Notes: generated by a model not told the origin, from the sequence alone. 64,000 bases of DNA from JAISDD01 sp031553935 (GCA_031553935.1 JAVBKS010000001.1:62001-126000), one strand, 5' to 3'; shown: positions 54,701 to 63,222, numbered from the stretch's first letter. Made by a program: numbers and translations.

Positions 54701-55841
54701 AAATGACAGTAATGTCATTACCTTAACCAATACCGGCAGCGGAAAATTACTAAACCTTAATATCACTAGTGACGCGCCTGCAGCAATAAAAGTTAATAGT
54801 AATCCTAACCCTCTGCCAGATAAGCTTATAGCTAATGGAGCCGTAAAGCTATCCATCAGCTCAGATAGTGCTCTGCCTGCGGGAGAATACAAGTTTACTA
54901 TCAATGTCAGCGCAGATAATCTGCCAAACCCCTTGTCTATCCCTGTAGTGTACACGGTTTCAGCTCCTACCTCCCCTGGCGGCGGAGGCGGTGGCGGCGG
55001 TGGCGGCACTACCTATACCGTAACTTTCGTGGCTAATGATGATACTGATAAAGTAGTAGCATCGAAATCCGTATCTCCTGGGCAAAAAGTAACCTTACCA
55101 GATGATCCGAAACGTACTGGCTATACTTTCGATGGCTGGAATACTAAAGCCGATGGCAGCGGCTCTAGCTTTAGCAGCAATACTACCATTAGTGCTGCAC
55201 TTACTGTTTATGCCCAGTGGATAGCTGTAATAGAGACAAAACAGGAGATTCCAAAAACTGAAGAAAAGATCCCCTTAGCCATTCCAGAGCTGCCCTTTAG
55301 TGATTTGCAGCCTGATTATGGCTGGGCGAAAGAAGCCATAACTTCTCTATATTCGCGACAAATCGTATCAGGAGTCGGTCCTAATTCATTTATGCCTGCG
55401 GCTCCCATCAAGCGCGGAGACTTTACTCTCATGCTGGTAAAAGCCTTCAATTTGCAGGCTGATCCCGTTGAAAATTTTGAGGATGTTGATCTTAATTCTT
55501 ATTATTACAACGCTATCGCCATTGTTAAAGCTCTGGGAATTGCCCATGGCAGTAATAACCAATTCGATCCGGAGGCCTCTATCAGCAGGCAAGATGCCAT
55601 GGTCCTATTAGTCGGAACTTTAAACTATTTAGGAAAAGGTCTTGCCGTTGGCAATGATAGTGATCTGGCTCGCTTTGCCGACCAGAACGAGATTGCTGAT
55701 TATGCCCGAGTAGCTGCTGCGACCTTAGTAAAGGCAGGCATTATTAGCGGTAATGGCAACAGTCTAAACCCCTTGGGAAATACTACCCGTGCAGAAATGG
55801 CAGTAATTCTAAATAAAACCTTGAGTCTTTATAATTCGTAG
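51771..55841 (+). CDS. S-layer-anchored M30-like metallopeptidase with SLH domains
   Basis: A 1356-residue surface protein. GTG 51771 is the start as TTGGAGG lies 7 bases upstream. After a signal peptide (to about residue 28) comes a zinc peptidase domain: AHEMQHMVNAG with His284, Glu285, His288, and a likely third ligand Glu312 or Glu318 in WLLEGLGCLAEY, like family M30 (hyicolysin). Beta-sandwich repeats (ALTLKNSGTGKL and TLTNTGSGKL types) follow, two glycine runs (about 870-877 and 1070-1080), an InlB-B/Flg_new-type repeat (GYTFDGWNTKADGSG), and three SLH domains from about residue 1180 to the end (FSDLQPDYGWAKEAI, FEDVDLNSYYYNAI, FADQNEIADYARVA) that bind pyruvylated wall polymer. It may process surface proteins. 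Length and layout suggest stepwise domain gain. Confidence 0.92.
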   Translation: MKNSKHIALFTALFMLLTVLSPGIGLAANGADSRIVEAAVNPLNKVDLPKLSKKANKAEFENISTHNSPIEVPANKQITKEQMQELKEQLIEPENIENIFLKNMLINYSQLNNGDEIQLYADGDDYTRSKHYAQIAGIGEHCVIAVDKSAVKYNEFSFKGSIAPATQAIIEEFDNNIFDLMAEFGEIIYPFNQRNLKAVIFLTELNSSNADTYQAGFFWGIDLFPNGYIFENELSPIRSNEAALLYIDIGSNHGFARLDIDNSNSFDPTSDREGLIDFCGTIAHEMQHMVNAGIFVYNSEGNNTYHDTWLLEGLGCLAEYMYTGEMEYSQWLWYFADNFKDGIGYTPNDTQWRNIKDDKVLANYGAAATMLIYYQELGGDVRALVKDFNRNKSSQARLISSLGNPQLNTFDKFLSFINTAYPTEIGPYYYWMSKKLIDDGNDGINSATHPLRSFVNKCPPRLQHSTNHKINCHNALYSSQIYLAESVGPNNNTARITLSNPGSGKYYAVVAKDAVNLSNYELWQDSDKLKEVYDLAAGVNEIPVGRNNMYAVLGVSFNANVNATINSVPSNRAYLEFMNPEIATTIDGTSIGELHQGVSGQTINVNARIKEAMINYPVKAEVYNSSNVLQTGFVVANNSNLVKNNDDDNMKIIINVPSSAPTGAYYVKVSGDNMQIINNSNPAKLNFSILSAYNYSCNLEGSANSEIALFKVKQGYTPAATTLTLKNSGTGKLTGLSITKDSSDTKFAAVGALSSTTLEKDQKATFTVAPLGGLTGEAGSSTRYSTTLTIKANELAAPLTYNLVQEVEGPPSYSFTPLGNTVIALPTLPLEESSDWSTDYKAISVVTVTSTGTGKLINIKARMSDHSRAGGGGGGGGTMPPPLHEAPELFVITQDIAGGTISSKNGTYAIPVMLKNDRTILEQLRYFGKMQITADAEDGTPLPMQEITVQQMVLHVNYAINANPSSISKTISTKDLLNDSNVITLTNTGSGKLLNLNITSDAPAAIKVNSNPNPLPDKLIANGAVKLSISSDSALPAGEYKFTINVSADNLPNPLSIPVVYTVSAPTSPGGGGGGGGGGTTYTVTFVANDDTDKVVASKSVSPGQKVTLPDDPKRTGYTFDGWNTKADGSGSSFSSNTTISAALTVYAQWIAVIETKQEIPKTEEKIPLAIPELPFSDLQPDYGWAKEAITSLYSRQIVSGVGPNSFMPAAPIKRGDFTLMLVKAFNLQADPVENFEDVDLNSYYYNAIAIVKALGIAHGSNNQFDPEASISRQDAMVLLVGTLNYLGKGLAVGNDSDLARFADQNEIADYARVAAATLVKAGIISGNGNSLNPLGNTTRAEMAVILNKTLSLYNS

Positions 55842-55876
55842 CGCGAATTTATAGCAATTATAATAGATATTTTGTA

Positions 55877-55908
55877 AATGCCAGCTTCCTTAATAGGAAG
55901 CTGGCATT
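55877..55908. terminator. Terminator between S-layer and L,D-transpeptidase genes
   Basis: A perfect 14-bp stem (AATGCCAGCTTCCT and complement, 55877-55890 and 55895-55908) with a 4-base loop between convergent genes. Confidence 0.85.
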
Positions 55909-55964
55909 ATTTAGTAAACCGAGTTGCCTGATCGCATTGATACCGACTTTAATTCTTATCACTT

Positions 55965-56840
55965 TTAGGATTCCACATCTCCATTTTTAATGTCCATTGC
56001 TTTTTGCATGGCAGTATATGTTGAATCACCCACTATTCCATCAGCTGTAATTGCCGATGCATTCTGAAAATCCTTTACGGCTTGTTCCGTACGGTTGGAA
56101 TATATGCCGTCAACGCTATTTAGATAATAGCCCAATGATTTAAGCAGCCTTTGAACTACTCTAACATCTTGACCTCTGCTTCCCTTAATAAGAACTCTTC
56201 CGGTATTAGTCTTGCCAATTATGGCAACCGGAGTTCCCAAGGGCGTGATTTCATATAGCTCATTAATGTCGGGATTATTCATGCGGATGCAGCCATGACC
56301 TATTGCTTTGCCTATAGTTTGAGGATTATCGGTTCCCTGGATCCCATATCCTCCCCAGGGCACACTTAACAGCATCCAGCGTGAACCGAAAGCTCCTCCA
56401 GGCTCTGACACCTTATCCATGACGGTCCAGTGACCTAAAGGGCTAGGCGTTTGCACTTTCCCTATACCTATAGGAAAGACTAGTTGTTTGTCAGGAGATG
56501 TATAATAAAGTTTGCTCCGATCCGTATCTATTGTTATTGCTGGCTTTGCCTGGGAATTTGCCTTTATTTCAATTTGGGGCTGGGATATAGCATCTTCATA
56601 ATAGTGGTTATGGTAATCATTATGGAGTGAATGCCAGGTTTGCGGGTCAACTACACCATCTGCAGGAATATAATGTGAGTTTTGGTAGTTTACGACGTCA
56701 TTATACGTGTGATGGTCATATTCTCCATGATGATCTAATGGTCTATTGTCAACAATTGCCAGTAGTGTTTGGAGCCATTTGACATCGGGACCACTCATGA
56801 ATTGTTCTTCTAAACGTAAAAATCTACTGCTATAAACCAT
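55965..56840 (-). CDS. L,D-transpeptidase (YkuD) with two peptidoglycan-binding domains
   Basis: 291 residues from ATG 56840 (GGAG 9 bases upstream). Residues about 5-72 form a PG_binding_1 domain (QTLLAIVDNRPLDHHGEY..), about 95-210 a YkuD catalytic domain with HGCIRMNN (His182, Cys184, Arg186), and the C-terminal 70 residues a second PG_binding_1 (VRVVQRLLKSLGYYLNSVDG). The enzyme would make 3-3 cross-links or anchor proteins. There is no signal peptide, unlike most secreted relatives; a role inside the mother cell during spore maturation is one explanation. Confidence 0.93.
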   Translation of the reverse strand: MVYSSRFLRLEEQFMSGPDVKWLQTLLAIVDNRPLDHHGEYDHHTYNDVVNYQNSHYIPADGVVDPQTWHSLHNDYHNHYYEDAISQPQIEIKANSQAKPAITIDTDRSKLYYTSPDKQLVFPIGIGKVQTPSPLGHWTVMDKVSEPGGAFGSRWMLLSVPWGGYGIQGTDNPQTIGKAIGHGCIRMNNPDINELYEITPLGTPVAIIGKTNTGRVLIKGSRGQDVRVVQRLLKSLGYYLNSVDGIYSNRTEQAVKDFQNASAITADGIVGDSTYTAMQKAMDIKNGDVES

Positions 56841-57055
56841 AATATCAACTCCCATAATTAGCTTTTATTAATAATACTAATTCGCTTTTAAAATATTCCT
56901 TAACTCGAATTAGTAAATACTATTTTCCTTGGCACGAGCGCTAATTGCGCTCGCAATAGACTAATTTATTTGTTTAGGTTTAAAAAAAGAATATGGTTTT
57001 TTAACCAAGCTAGCAATTGATGCCAATATAGAGATTGTATTTTGCTCCCACATAA

Positions 57056-57094
57056 ATAAAAAGTGTCTCTAGCCATATAGGATTCGAGACACTT
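57056..57094 (-). terminator. Terminator downstream of rho
   Basis: AAGTGTCTC (57061-57069) and GAGACACTT (57086-57094) pair over a 16-base loop; on the minus strand the stem is followed by TTTATTTATG. It lies 57 bases after the rho stop. Confidence 0.8.
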
Positions 57095-57150
57095 GCTTAA
57101 TTATTAAATATGCGATTGGATTCTTGGGCAAATCCAAATATTATTTTGGC

Positions 57151-58434
57151 TTAATAGGCGTTTCTAGCATACTCGCGTTTACCGAATACAATGGGAGCCG
57201 CACGCAATAGATCTTTATTGGATTTGGTTTTTTTCATGGTATCTTTCATCATTTGCATTGATTCAACCGGATTGCTTTCACTGAACATATTGCGCAGATT
57301 CCATACCAGTTCCATTTCGCTTTCTTGCAGCAATAATTCTTCTTTGCGGGTTCCTGAGCGCTTTAAGTCGATTGCCGGGAAAATACGGCGTTCAGCTAGT
57401 TTTCTGTCTAAGACCAGTTCCATATTGCCGCGCCCTTTAAATTCTTCGAAAATGACTTCATCCATTCGGGAACCGGTTTCTACGAGAGCTGTGGCAATAA
57501 TAGTCAAGCTGCCGCCTTCTTCAATATTTCGAGCAGCACCAAAAAACCTTTTTGGTTTATCAAGTGAAGCAGGATCTATTCCGCCTGACAGGGTTCTGCC
57601 GCTCGGGGGCACTACTAAATTATGGGCGCGCGCCATTCTGGTTACGCTATCCATTAGTATTACTACGTCTTTTTTGTGTTCAACTAGCCTTTTGGCTCTT
57701 TCTAATACCATATCGGAAACTTTGACGTGGTTTTCGGGGGGCTCATCGAAAGTTGACGCAACTACTTCGGCTTTGGTTGAGCGTTGCATATCGGTAACTT
57801 CTTCTGGTCTTTCGTCGACCAAAAGTATTATTAACTCAATTTCAGGATGATTTGCGCTTATTCCCTGCGCTATTCTCTGTAATAGTATGGTTTTGCCAGC
57901 TTTGGGAGGAGCAACAATTAGTCCGCGTTGGCCCTTTCCAATTGGAGCTACCAAATCAATTATTCTAGTTGGTAATTCTTGCGAAGTGGTCTCTAATACA
58001 ATTTTTTCTGTTGGGTATAATGGTGTTAAAGCATCGAAATGAACTCTTTTTACCGAATCATCGGGAGGAAAACCATTGACCCCCTCAACTTTCAATAATG
58101 CAAAAAATCTTTCATTGTCTTTGGGTGATCTAACTTGTCCATTAACCTTATCACCAGTTTTGAGCTCAAATTTTCGAATTTGAGAAGGTGACACATAAAT
58201 ATCATCTTGGCTAGGTAAGTAACTAAATGGTCTCAAAAAACCATAACCATCAGGCATAATCTCTAATACCCCCTGGGCTTGTAGAAGTTCATCTGCCTTG
58301 GTTAAACACTTAGTAATCTCAAATACTAGTTCCTTTTTCCGCAAGCGCGAATAGCCGGTAATTCCAATATCACGAGCTATCGAATATAGTTCCAGCATGT
58401 TCTTATTATCTAATTCTGAAATTGAGATATGCAA
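57151..58434 (-). CDS. rho: Transcription termination factor Rho
   Basis: A 427-residue hexameric RNA helicase. N-terminal SAP-like helix domain and RNA-binding cold-shock domain (GYGFLRPFSYLPSQDDIYVS), P-loop PPKAGKTILLQ, LLVDERPEEVTDM, and the R loop region (ALVETGSRMDEVIFEEFKG-like). It starts with TTG after AAGGAG. In B. subtilis rho adjoins rpmE; here it is separated by the accessory block. Confidence 0.97.
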   Translation of the reverse strand: MHISISELDNKNMLELYSIARDIGITGYSRLRKKELVFEITKCLTKADELLQAQGVLEIMPDGYGFLRPFSYLPSQDDIYVSPSQIRKFELKTGDKVNGQVRSPKDNERFFALLKVEGVNGFPPDDSVKRVHFDALTPLYPTEKIVLETTSQELPTRIIDLVAPIGKGQRGLIVAPPKAGKTILLQRIAQGISANHPEIELIILLVDERPEEVTDMQRSTKAEVVASTFDEPPENHVKVSDMVLERAKRLVEHKKDVVILMDSVTRMARAHNLVVPPSGRTLSGGIDPASLDKPKRFFGAARNIEEGGSLTIIATALVETGSRMDEVIFEEFKGRGNMELVLDRKLAERRIFPAIDLKRSGTRKEELLLQESEMELVWNLRNMFSESNPVESMQMMKDTMKKTKSNKDLLRAAPIVFGKREYARNAY

Positions 58435-58509
58435 CTTAATGCTCCTTTCATATATGTATCGTATCTACGTTTCCGGTAGCTGCCAAAGTATTCAAGCATA
58501 GTGAAGCAA

Positions 58510-58538
58510 AAAATATAAACACCAATAGTGAATGTCAA
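58510..58538 (-). promoter_or_regulatory. Promoter of rho
   Basis: On the minus strand TTGACA (58538-58533) and TATTTT (58515-58510) are 17 bases apart and end about 75 bases before the TTG start at 58434. Confidence 0.55.
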
Positions 58539-58639
58539 TTATCTGGGCCTCATAAACAATGTGGCTTTCTGGCAGGTTGAAAATTTAATGTGATTAACTT
58601 AAATTATACACTATTTCTGCAAAAATATAACCTTTTTTC

Positions 58640-59626
58640 CTAATCCATTTTTAACTTTATTCTATTGTCTTTAAAAAGTGGCTTTTTATCCAAATGATGG
58701 CTGGCTTCAATTAATCTTATGGTCCCAGAGGTACTGCGCATTACCAGGGTCTGGGTAATCGCCCGCCGTTTACGATAGCGAACTCCTTTTAAGAGTGGAG
58801 AGTCGGTTATTCCAGTTGCCGCAAAGAATACATCCTCTGATCTTACCAGTTCATTAATACCAAACACTCTATCAATATTGTTAATGCCCATTTCTTTGCA
58901 TCTACTAACTTCATTCTCGTCTTCAGGGCAAAGTCGTGCTTGAAAATCGCCCCCCATACATTTTAAGGCCGCGGCTGTAATAACTCCTTCAGGTGCTCCG
59001 CCGATTCCCAGCAATAAATCAACCCCGGAATTATCATAAGCAGTCGCTACCCCTGGGGAAACGTCTCCATCACTGATTAGAATTATCCTTGCGCCGACAC
59101 TTCTAACTTCGTCAATTATTTGTTGGTGGCGCGGCCTATCCAAAATTACTACCGTAACTTCATGAATTGATTTTGATAAGGCTCTAGCAACTTCTCTAAT
59201 GTTCTCTTTCACAGAGGCTTCCAAATTAACTCTTCCTTTGGCTTCGGGGCCAACTGCTATCTTATCCATATACATGTCGGGAGCATGTAATAATGCTCCG
59301 CGGGGAGCTGCAGCTAAAACCGAAATGGCTCCGGTTAACCCTTTCGCAACTATGGTTGTTCCTTCAAGTGGATCGACAGCTATATCTACCATTGGCGGTA
59401 TTCCCATACCAACTTTTTCGCCTATATATAACATCGGCGCTTCATCCATTTCGCCTTCTCCGATTACCACGATTCCATCTACAGAAACCGTATCAAACAT
59501 TACTCTCATCGCAGTCACGGCGGCATCGTCAGCGGCATCTTTGTCGCCTTTTCCTACCCAGCGCGATGCCGCTAATGCTGCTGCTTCAGTAACCCGAGCA
59601 AATTCCAGTGCTAATTCTCGTTCCAA
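58640..59626 (-). CDS. glpX: Fructose-1,6-bisphosphatase class II (GlpX)
   Basis: 328 residues from TTG 59626, the right start because GGAGGG is 7 bases upstream and ERELALEF is the usual GlpX beginning; the longer frame is unsupported. It dephosphorylates fructose-1,6-bisphosphate in gluconeogenesis. Motifs: GEGEMDEAPMLYIGE and DPLEGTT for metal binding, and ISDGDVSPGVATA. With fbaA and the aldolase-like gene it makes a sugar-phosphate cluster in the B. subtilis order. Confidence 0.96.
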   Translation of the reverse strand: MERELALEFARVTEAAALAASRWVGKGDKDAADDAAVTAMRVMFDTVSVDGIVVIGEGEMDEAPMLYIGEKVGMGIPPMVDIAVDPLEGTTIVAKGLTGAISVLAAAPRGALLHAPDMYMDKIAVGPEAKGRVNLEASVKENIREVARALSKSIHEVTVVILDRPRHQQIIDEVRSVGARIILISDGDVSPGVATAYDNSGVDLLLGIGGAPEGVITAAALKCMGGDFQARLCPEDENEVSRCKEMGINNIDRVFGINELVRSEDVFFAATGITDSPLLKGVRYRKRRAITQTLVMRSTSGTIRLIEASHHLDKKPLFKDNRIKLKMD

Positions 59627-59703
59627 GAAAAACCCTCCATTTTCCAGCTTTAGAACGTTTTGGCTATTCCAGCATTTATTTTTCATTCATATGCAGATTT
59701 ATA

Positions 59704-60357
59704 CTAGCTAAAATCCAGTTTAGATGCGAGCCAGTCATGACTAAACCGCTCAATACCTGCATCGGTAAGAGGATGGTTTATCATCTGTTTAATGATGGCA
59801 TAGGGGATTGTGGCAATATGTGCACCTAGTTTTGCAGAAACCACAACATGCATGGGATGTCTAATGCTAGCAGAAATAATCTGGGTATTAAACTTCGCAT
59901 TCTTAAAAATTTCAATAATATCTGCTAAAACGGATAAGCCGTCATAACCGATATCATCAATTCTGCCAATAAAAGGACTTACAAAGGTAGCTCCAGCTTG
60001 AGCTGCCAATAAGGCTTGATTGGCGGAAAAAATCAAAGTTGCATTGGTTTTTATGCTTAATTGCTGTAACTTATTGATTACCTGCAGGCCGTCAAAGCTG
60101 ATCGGTACTTTGACTACGACATTTTGATGCAGCTCAGATAATTTCTGGGCTTCTAGTAACATATTTTCATAATCTGTGCTGACAACCTCGGCACTTACCG
60201 GACCGTCAACAAAAGAACAAATATTCCTTATTATATCGAAATAATTTCTTTTTTCCTTAGCTACCAGACTTGGATTGGTGGTAACCCCACTTAAACACCC
60301 AAGCCCATTAACTGTTCGTATCTCTTCAATATTAGCAGAATCTAAAAAAATTCGCAA
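59704..60357 (-). CDS. fsa: Fructose-6-phosphate aldolase/transaldolase-like protein
   Basis: A 217-residue TIM barrel of the small transaldolase (FSA/TalC/MipB) family: MRIFLDSANIEEIR start, GVTTNPSLVAK, Schiff-base Lys in VVVKVPIS, and TNATLIFSANQALLAAQAGA. It either cleaves fructose-6-P or acts as transaldolase; B. subtilis YwjH in this position is a transaldolase, so both remain open. TTG start after GAGAGC. Confidence 0.9.
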   Translation of the reverse strand: MRIFLDSANIEEIRTVNGLGCLSGVTTNPSLVAKEKRNYFDIIRNICSFVDGPVSAEVVSTDYENMLLEAQKLSELHQNVVVKVPISFDGLQVINKLQQLSIKTNATLIFSANQALLAAQAGATFVSPFIGRIDDIGYDGLSVLADIIEIFKNAKFNTQIISASIRHPMHVVVSAKLGAHIATIPYAIIKQMINHPLTDAGIERFSHDWLASKLDFS

Positions 60358-60380
60358 AGCTCTCAGCTCTTTTCAATAGT

Positions 60381-61238
60381 TTATTTAGCACGGCCGCTGC
60401 TGCCAAACACTCGAATCTTATCTCTGATTACTTCGACGGTAGCTTGACGGGCTGGCCCTAATACTTTTCTCGGGTCAATTTCATGAGGATTGGCATTTAA
60501 CACTTTACGCATTTCGCTGACAAAAACTTCTCTTATATTTGTATCGATATTTACTTTGCAAACCCCTAGTCGGATAGCTTCTTTGATATCTTTATCAGGA
60601 ACCCCAGAAGAACCATGCAAAACAATCGGGATTTTAACTAGTTCTTTAATTTTTACCAGACGGTCAAAATCCAATTGCGGAGTACCTTTGTACTGACCAT
60701 GAGCCGTCCCAATCGCAATTGCCAAACTCTCAATTTTCGTTGCTTCAACAAAGTATTTGGCCTCATTCGGATCAGTGAACTGCGCTTCCTTGTCGCTGAC
60801 TGTAACATGATCCTCGGTGCCGCCAATTTTGCCCAGCTCGGCTTCTACCGATACTCCAATGGGGCGCGCCATATCAAGTACTTTGTTGGTCATAGCGATG
60901 TTTTCTTCTAAAGACAGCTTGGAGCCGTCAAACATTACGGATGAAAAACCACTTCTGATGCATTTTACTACTTGTTCAAAATCCGTGCCATGATCTAGAT
61001 GGAGCGCAACCGGAACTTTACTTGCACGAGCTGCCATCTTGACCATTCCGGTTATAAAGTCTAAACCGGCGTAATTTATCGCTCCTTGACTAGCTTGCAT
61101 TATGACTGGTGCTTGTTCCAATTCAGCTGCTTCAACTATTGCTTGAATTATCTCCATATTGTTTGCGTTAAATGCACCTACTGCATATTTTTCGCGATCA
61201 GCTTGAATCAACAGTTCAGTTACACTTACATAAGCCAT
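60381..61238 (-). CDS. fbaA: Fructose-1,6-bisphosphate aldolase, class II
   Basis: 285 residues from ATG 61238 (AGGAG 8 bases upstream; GTG 61247 is less likely). It splits fructose-1,6-bisphosphate in glycolysis and runs in reverse in gluconeogenesis, using zinc: HLDHGTDFE and AIGTAHGQYKG carry ligands, VLHGSSG and IDTNIR the substrate loops. Immediately downstream of spo0F as in B. subtilis. Confidence 0.96.
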   Translation of the reverse strand: MAYVSVTELLIQADREKYAVGAFNANNMEIIQAIVEAAELEQAPVIMQASQGAINYAGLDFITGMVKMAARASKVPVALHLDHGTDFEQVVKCIRSGFSSVMFDGSKLSLEENIAMTNKVLDMARPIGVSVEAELGKIGGTEDHVTVSDKEAQFTDPNEAKYFVEATKIESLAIAIGTAHGQYKGTPQLDFDRLVKIKELVKIPIVLHGSSGVPDKDIKEAIRLGVCKVNIDTNIREVFVSEMRKVLNANPHEIDPRKVLGPARQATVEVIRDKIRVFGSSGRAK

Positions 61239-61259
61239 TCTTAACACTCCTATTTTTTA

Positions 61260-61619
61260 TCAATCATTAATAAACATATTAGCCGTTGCCTTTAAAGTTG
61301 CTATATCAAAAGGTTTTATGATGCAAGCTTTGATTCCCAGTGCTTTAGCCTCATCCTGTAAGGCATCTTCTCCAAAAGCAGTCATTAATATAATCCGGGC
61401 TTCTTTTTGTTGTTCAATCATTTTCTTAGCAGCATCCAAACCATTTAATACCGGCATTTTCATGTCCATTAGAATGAGATCAACTTGGTCCGAAGCAAAT
61501 TTCTCCAACGCATCTTGTCCATTAACTGCTAATAAAACGTCCCAATTATCATTTTTAAAGATTTCTGCCAGCAGGCTTCGAACGGGTTTTTGGTCATCTA
61601 CAATCAATATACTTGGCAG
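61260..61619 (-). CDS. spo0F: Sporulation phosphorelay response regulator Spo0F
   Basis: A single-receiver protein that carries phosphate from sporulation kinases toward Spo0B/Spo0A. The initial motif is VDDQ; the Asp in LILMDMKMP (Asp52 from the proposed start), the Thr in MTAFGED and the KPF motif are present. GGAGG (61629-61633) lies exactly 9 bases before CTG 61619, giving MPSILIVDDQ, the family's natural beginning; ATG is absent nearby. TTG 61607 gives 115 residues but has no site at proper spacing. CTG initiation is therefore inferred. Synteny with fbaA supports Spo0F over a generic CheY-like protein. Confidence 0.88.
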   Translation of the reverse strand: MPSILIVDDQKPVRSLLAEIFKNDNWDVLLAVNGQDALEKFASDQVDLILMDMKMPVLNGLDAAKKMIEQQKEARIILMTAFGEDALQDEAKALGIKACIIKPFDIATLKATANMFIND

Positions 61620-61705
61620 GTTACTTCACCTCCAAACTTGAGAAAGTGTTAGGGGATAAATTGCAGGCAAAAGTTGATATTTAAACTAACACTTACTACA
61701 AATTA

Positions 61706-62278
61706 TTAAAGAAATAAAATACTCCAAACCCCACCTACGATTAGTGCTAAGATGAAAACTAGAATCAAAACAAAAAGAGGACTAAAAAACAAGCCCAAGG
61801 CTTGGGAATAATCTAAATCAAGTACGGTCTTAATCCCCATTATTTGCAATACTAAGACCCATATCCCAGTCAGCAAAACTAGCAATGCTGACCATTCAGC
61901 CAGTCCCAGCAGAGTAAATGAATATGCTAGTGGTGCTCCTAGAAATCCAGGAATACTGGCATAACACATTATTGCAAATAGTCCGGGTGCATTCCCTCTT
62001 TGAAAAAAAACTTCTGCCAGTAAAGAAACGAAACCGGTCAAGAGTGCAAATAATAGCAGCACAGCAGCTACTTTGCACAACCAGAAAACACCCCAAAATT
62101 GACTAGGTACAGCAAATTTACTTTCTATGTCCATAGCATGACTTGTAATGCTGGCCATAAATGAAAAGACCGTAAATATTATTATACCTAATCCTAATTT
62201 ATTCCTCGCCATTCCTAAATATGCAAAGGTTTGGCCAGGTTCAAAAATTACTCCATATATTATTTCGCGTGCGGTCAT
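61706..62278 (-). CDS. Yip1-family integral membrane protein
   Basis: A 190-residue protein with about five membrane helices (for example GIIIFTVFSFMASI and VAAVLLLFALLTGFVSLL). The opening TAREIIYGVIFEPGQTFAYL and the conserved region CYASIPGFLGAPLA fit the bacterial Yip1 family, whose function is unclear. GGGAGG precedes the ATG. It lies between sppA and spo0F on the same strand. Confidence 0.82.
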   Translation of the reverse strand: MTAREIIYGVIFEPGQTFAYLGMARNKLGLGIIIFTVFSFMASITSHAMDIESKFAVPSQFWGVFWLCKVAAVLLLFALLTGFVSLLAEVFFQRGNAPGLFAIMCYASIPGFLGAPLAYSFTLLGLAEWSALLVLLTGIWVLVLQIMGIKTVLDLDYSQALGLFFSPLFVLILVFILALIVGGVWSILFL

Positions 62279-62299
62279 TTTTTTCCTCCCGCTAATAGA

Positions 62300-63220
62300 C
62301 TAGTATTTAATATTTAATAAATTTTGGGTGTTAAACACTTGATCAAACAAACCTTGGGCACGGAAATTGAAATTTTTCCAAAAGCCATTGGCATTAATTA
62401 CTTCAACCGGCGTATTCTCGGGTAGATTAGCTAATTCTCTAGCTTTATTTAAGGCATCATAATAATTGCCAATTCCATCAACCAAGCCATTTTGTTGGGC
62501 CTGGCGCCCAGTAAGAACCCGCCCATCAGCGATTGCCTTGAGCTGTTCCATTTCGATTTTGCCCTGCCTGCCAACAGCGACATGATCCAAAAATTGTTGA
62601 TAAGTGTCCGCGATCATCGCATCAAACATTATTCTTTCTTGCTCGGTTATTGGACGCGATGATGATCCCATGTCTTTGAAAGCTCCACTCTTGATTACTT
62701 CAGGTTTAATCCCCAGTTTGTTAAATAATTCTTCCAAATTAGAAAACTCCATGATGACCCCAATACTGCCGGTCAAAGTTGTTCCATTGGCCATAATGTA
62801 ATCGGAGCCACTCGCCAGCCAATACCCTCCTGATGCACAAATGTCACCCATTGAAGTAATAATCGGTTTGCCCGTATCGTGAAGTTTGCTGATCTCAATT
62901 CCAATCTCTTGTGCCGAAGTGCTAGTCCCTCCCGGACTATTAATACGCAACACTACTGCTTTGATATCTTGCCGTTGCGATGCCGTTCTAAGGGCTTCCA
63001 TAATACTTCCGCTAGTAGCCATACCTGTGTTCACAATGCTGAAGTCACTGTCGCCGCTAATTACGCCATTAATCTCTATAACTCCGATTTTCGAACCATA
63101 CGCAAACGCCGCGCCCAATTCTGAGCTATCTTGGGGCGCAGTCGAAATCTTCCACAGTGAGATGCCTGCCATAACTAGCAAAAACAGCATGAATACTACA
63201 GCAACACCCTTTTTCTCCAT
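62300..63220 (-). CDS. sppA: Signal peptide peptidase SppA
   Basis: A 306-residue membrane-anchored serine protease (anchor about 5-24) that degrades released signal peptides. The Ser-Lys dyad is Ser130 (GDICASGGYW) and Lys182 (FKDMGSSSRP), 52 residues apart, the same distance as S147 and K199 in B. subtilis SppA. RINSPGGTSTSAQEI is the substrate-binding strand. AAGGAGAG precedes ATG 63220, two bases after the alanine racemase stop. Confidence 0.96.
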   Translation of the reverse strand: MEKKGVAVVFMLFLLVMAGISLWKISTAPQDSSELGAAFAYGSKIGVIEINGVISGDSDFSIVNTGMATSGSIMEALRTASQRQDIKAVVLRINSPGGTSTSAQEIGIEISKLHDTGKPIITSMGDICASGGYWLASGSDYIMANGTTLTGSIGVIMEFSNLEELFNKLGIKPEVIKSGAFKDMGSSSRPITEQERIMFDAMIADTYQQFLDHVAVGRQGKIEMEQLKAIADGRVLTGRQAQQNGLVDGIGNYYDALNKARELANLPENTPVEVINANGFWKNFNFRAQGLFDQVFNTQNLLNIKY

Positions 63221-63222
63221 AC

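Noticed and set aside
54379..55005. GC-rich glycine-coding runs as nucleotide repeats or recombination sites
   Set aside because: Both encode in-frame Gly linkers within the S-layer protein, so they are explained by protein design.
57191..57850. 219-residue plus-strand reading frame
   Set aside because: Lies antisense inside rho, no ribosome binding site, composition of a shadow frame.
59199..59711. 170-residue plus-strand reading frame
   Set aside because: Antisense to glpX, whose motifs are all intact.
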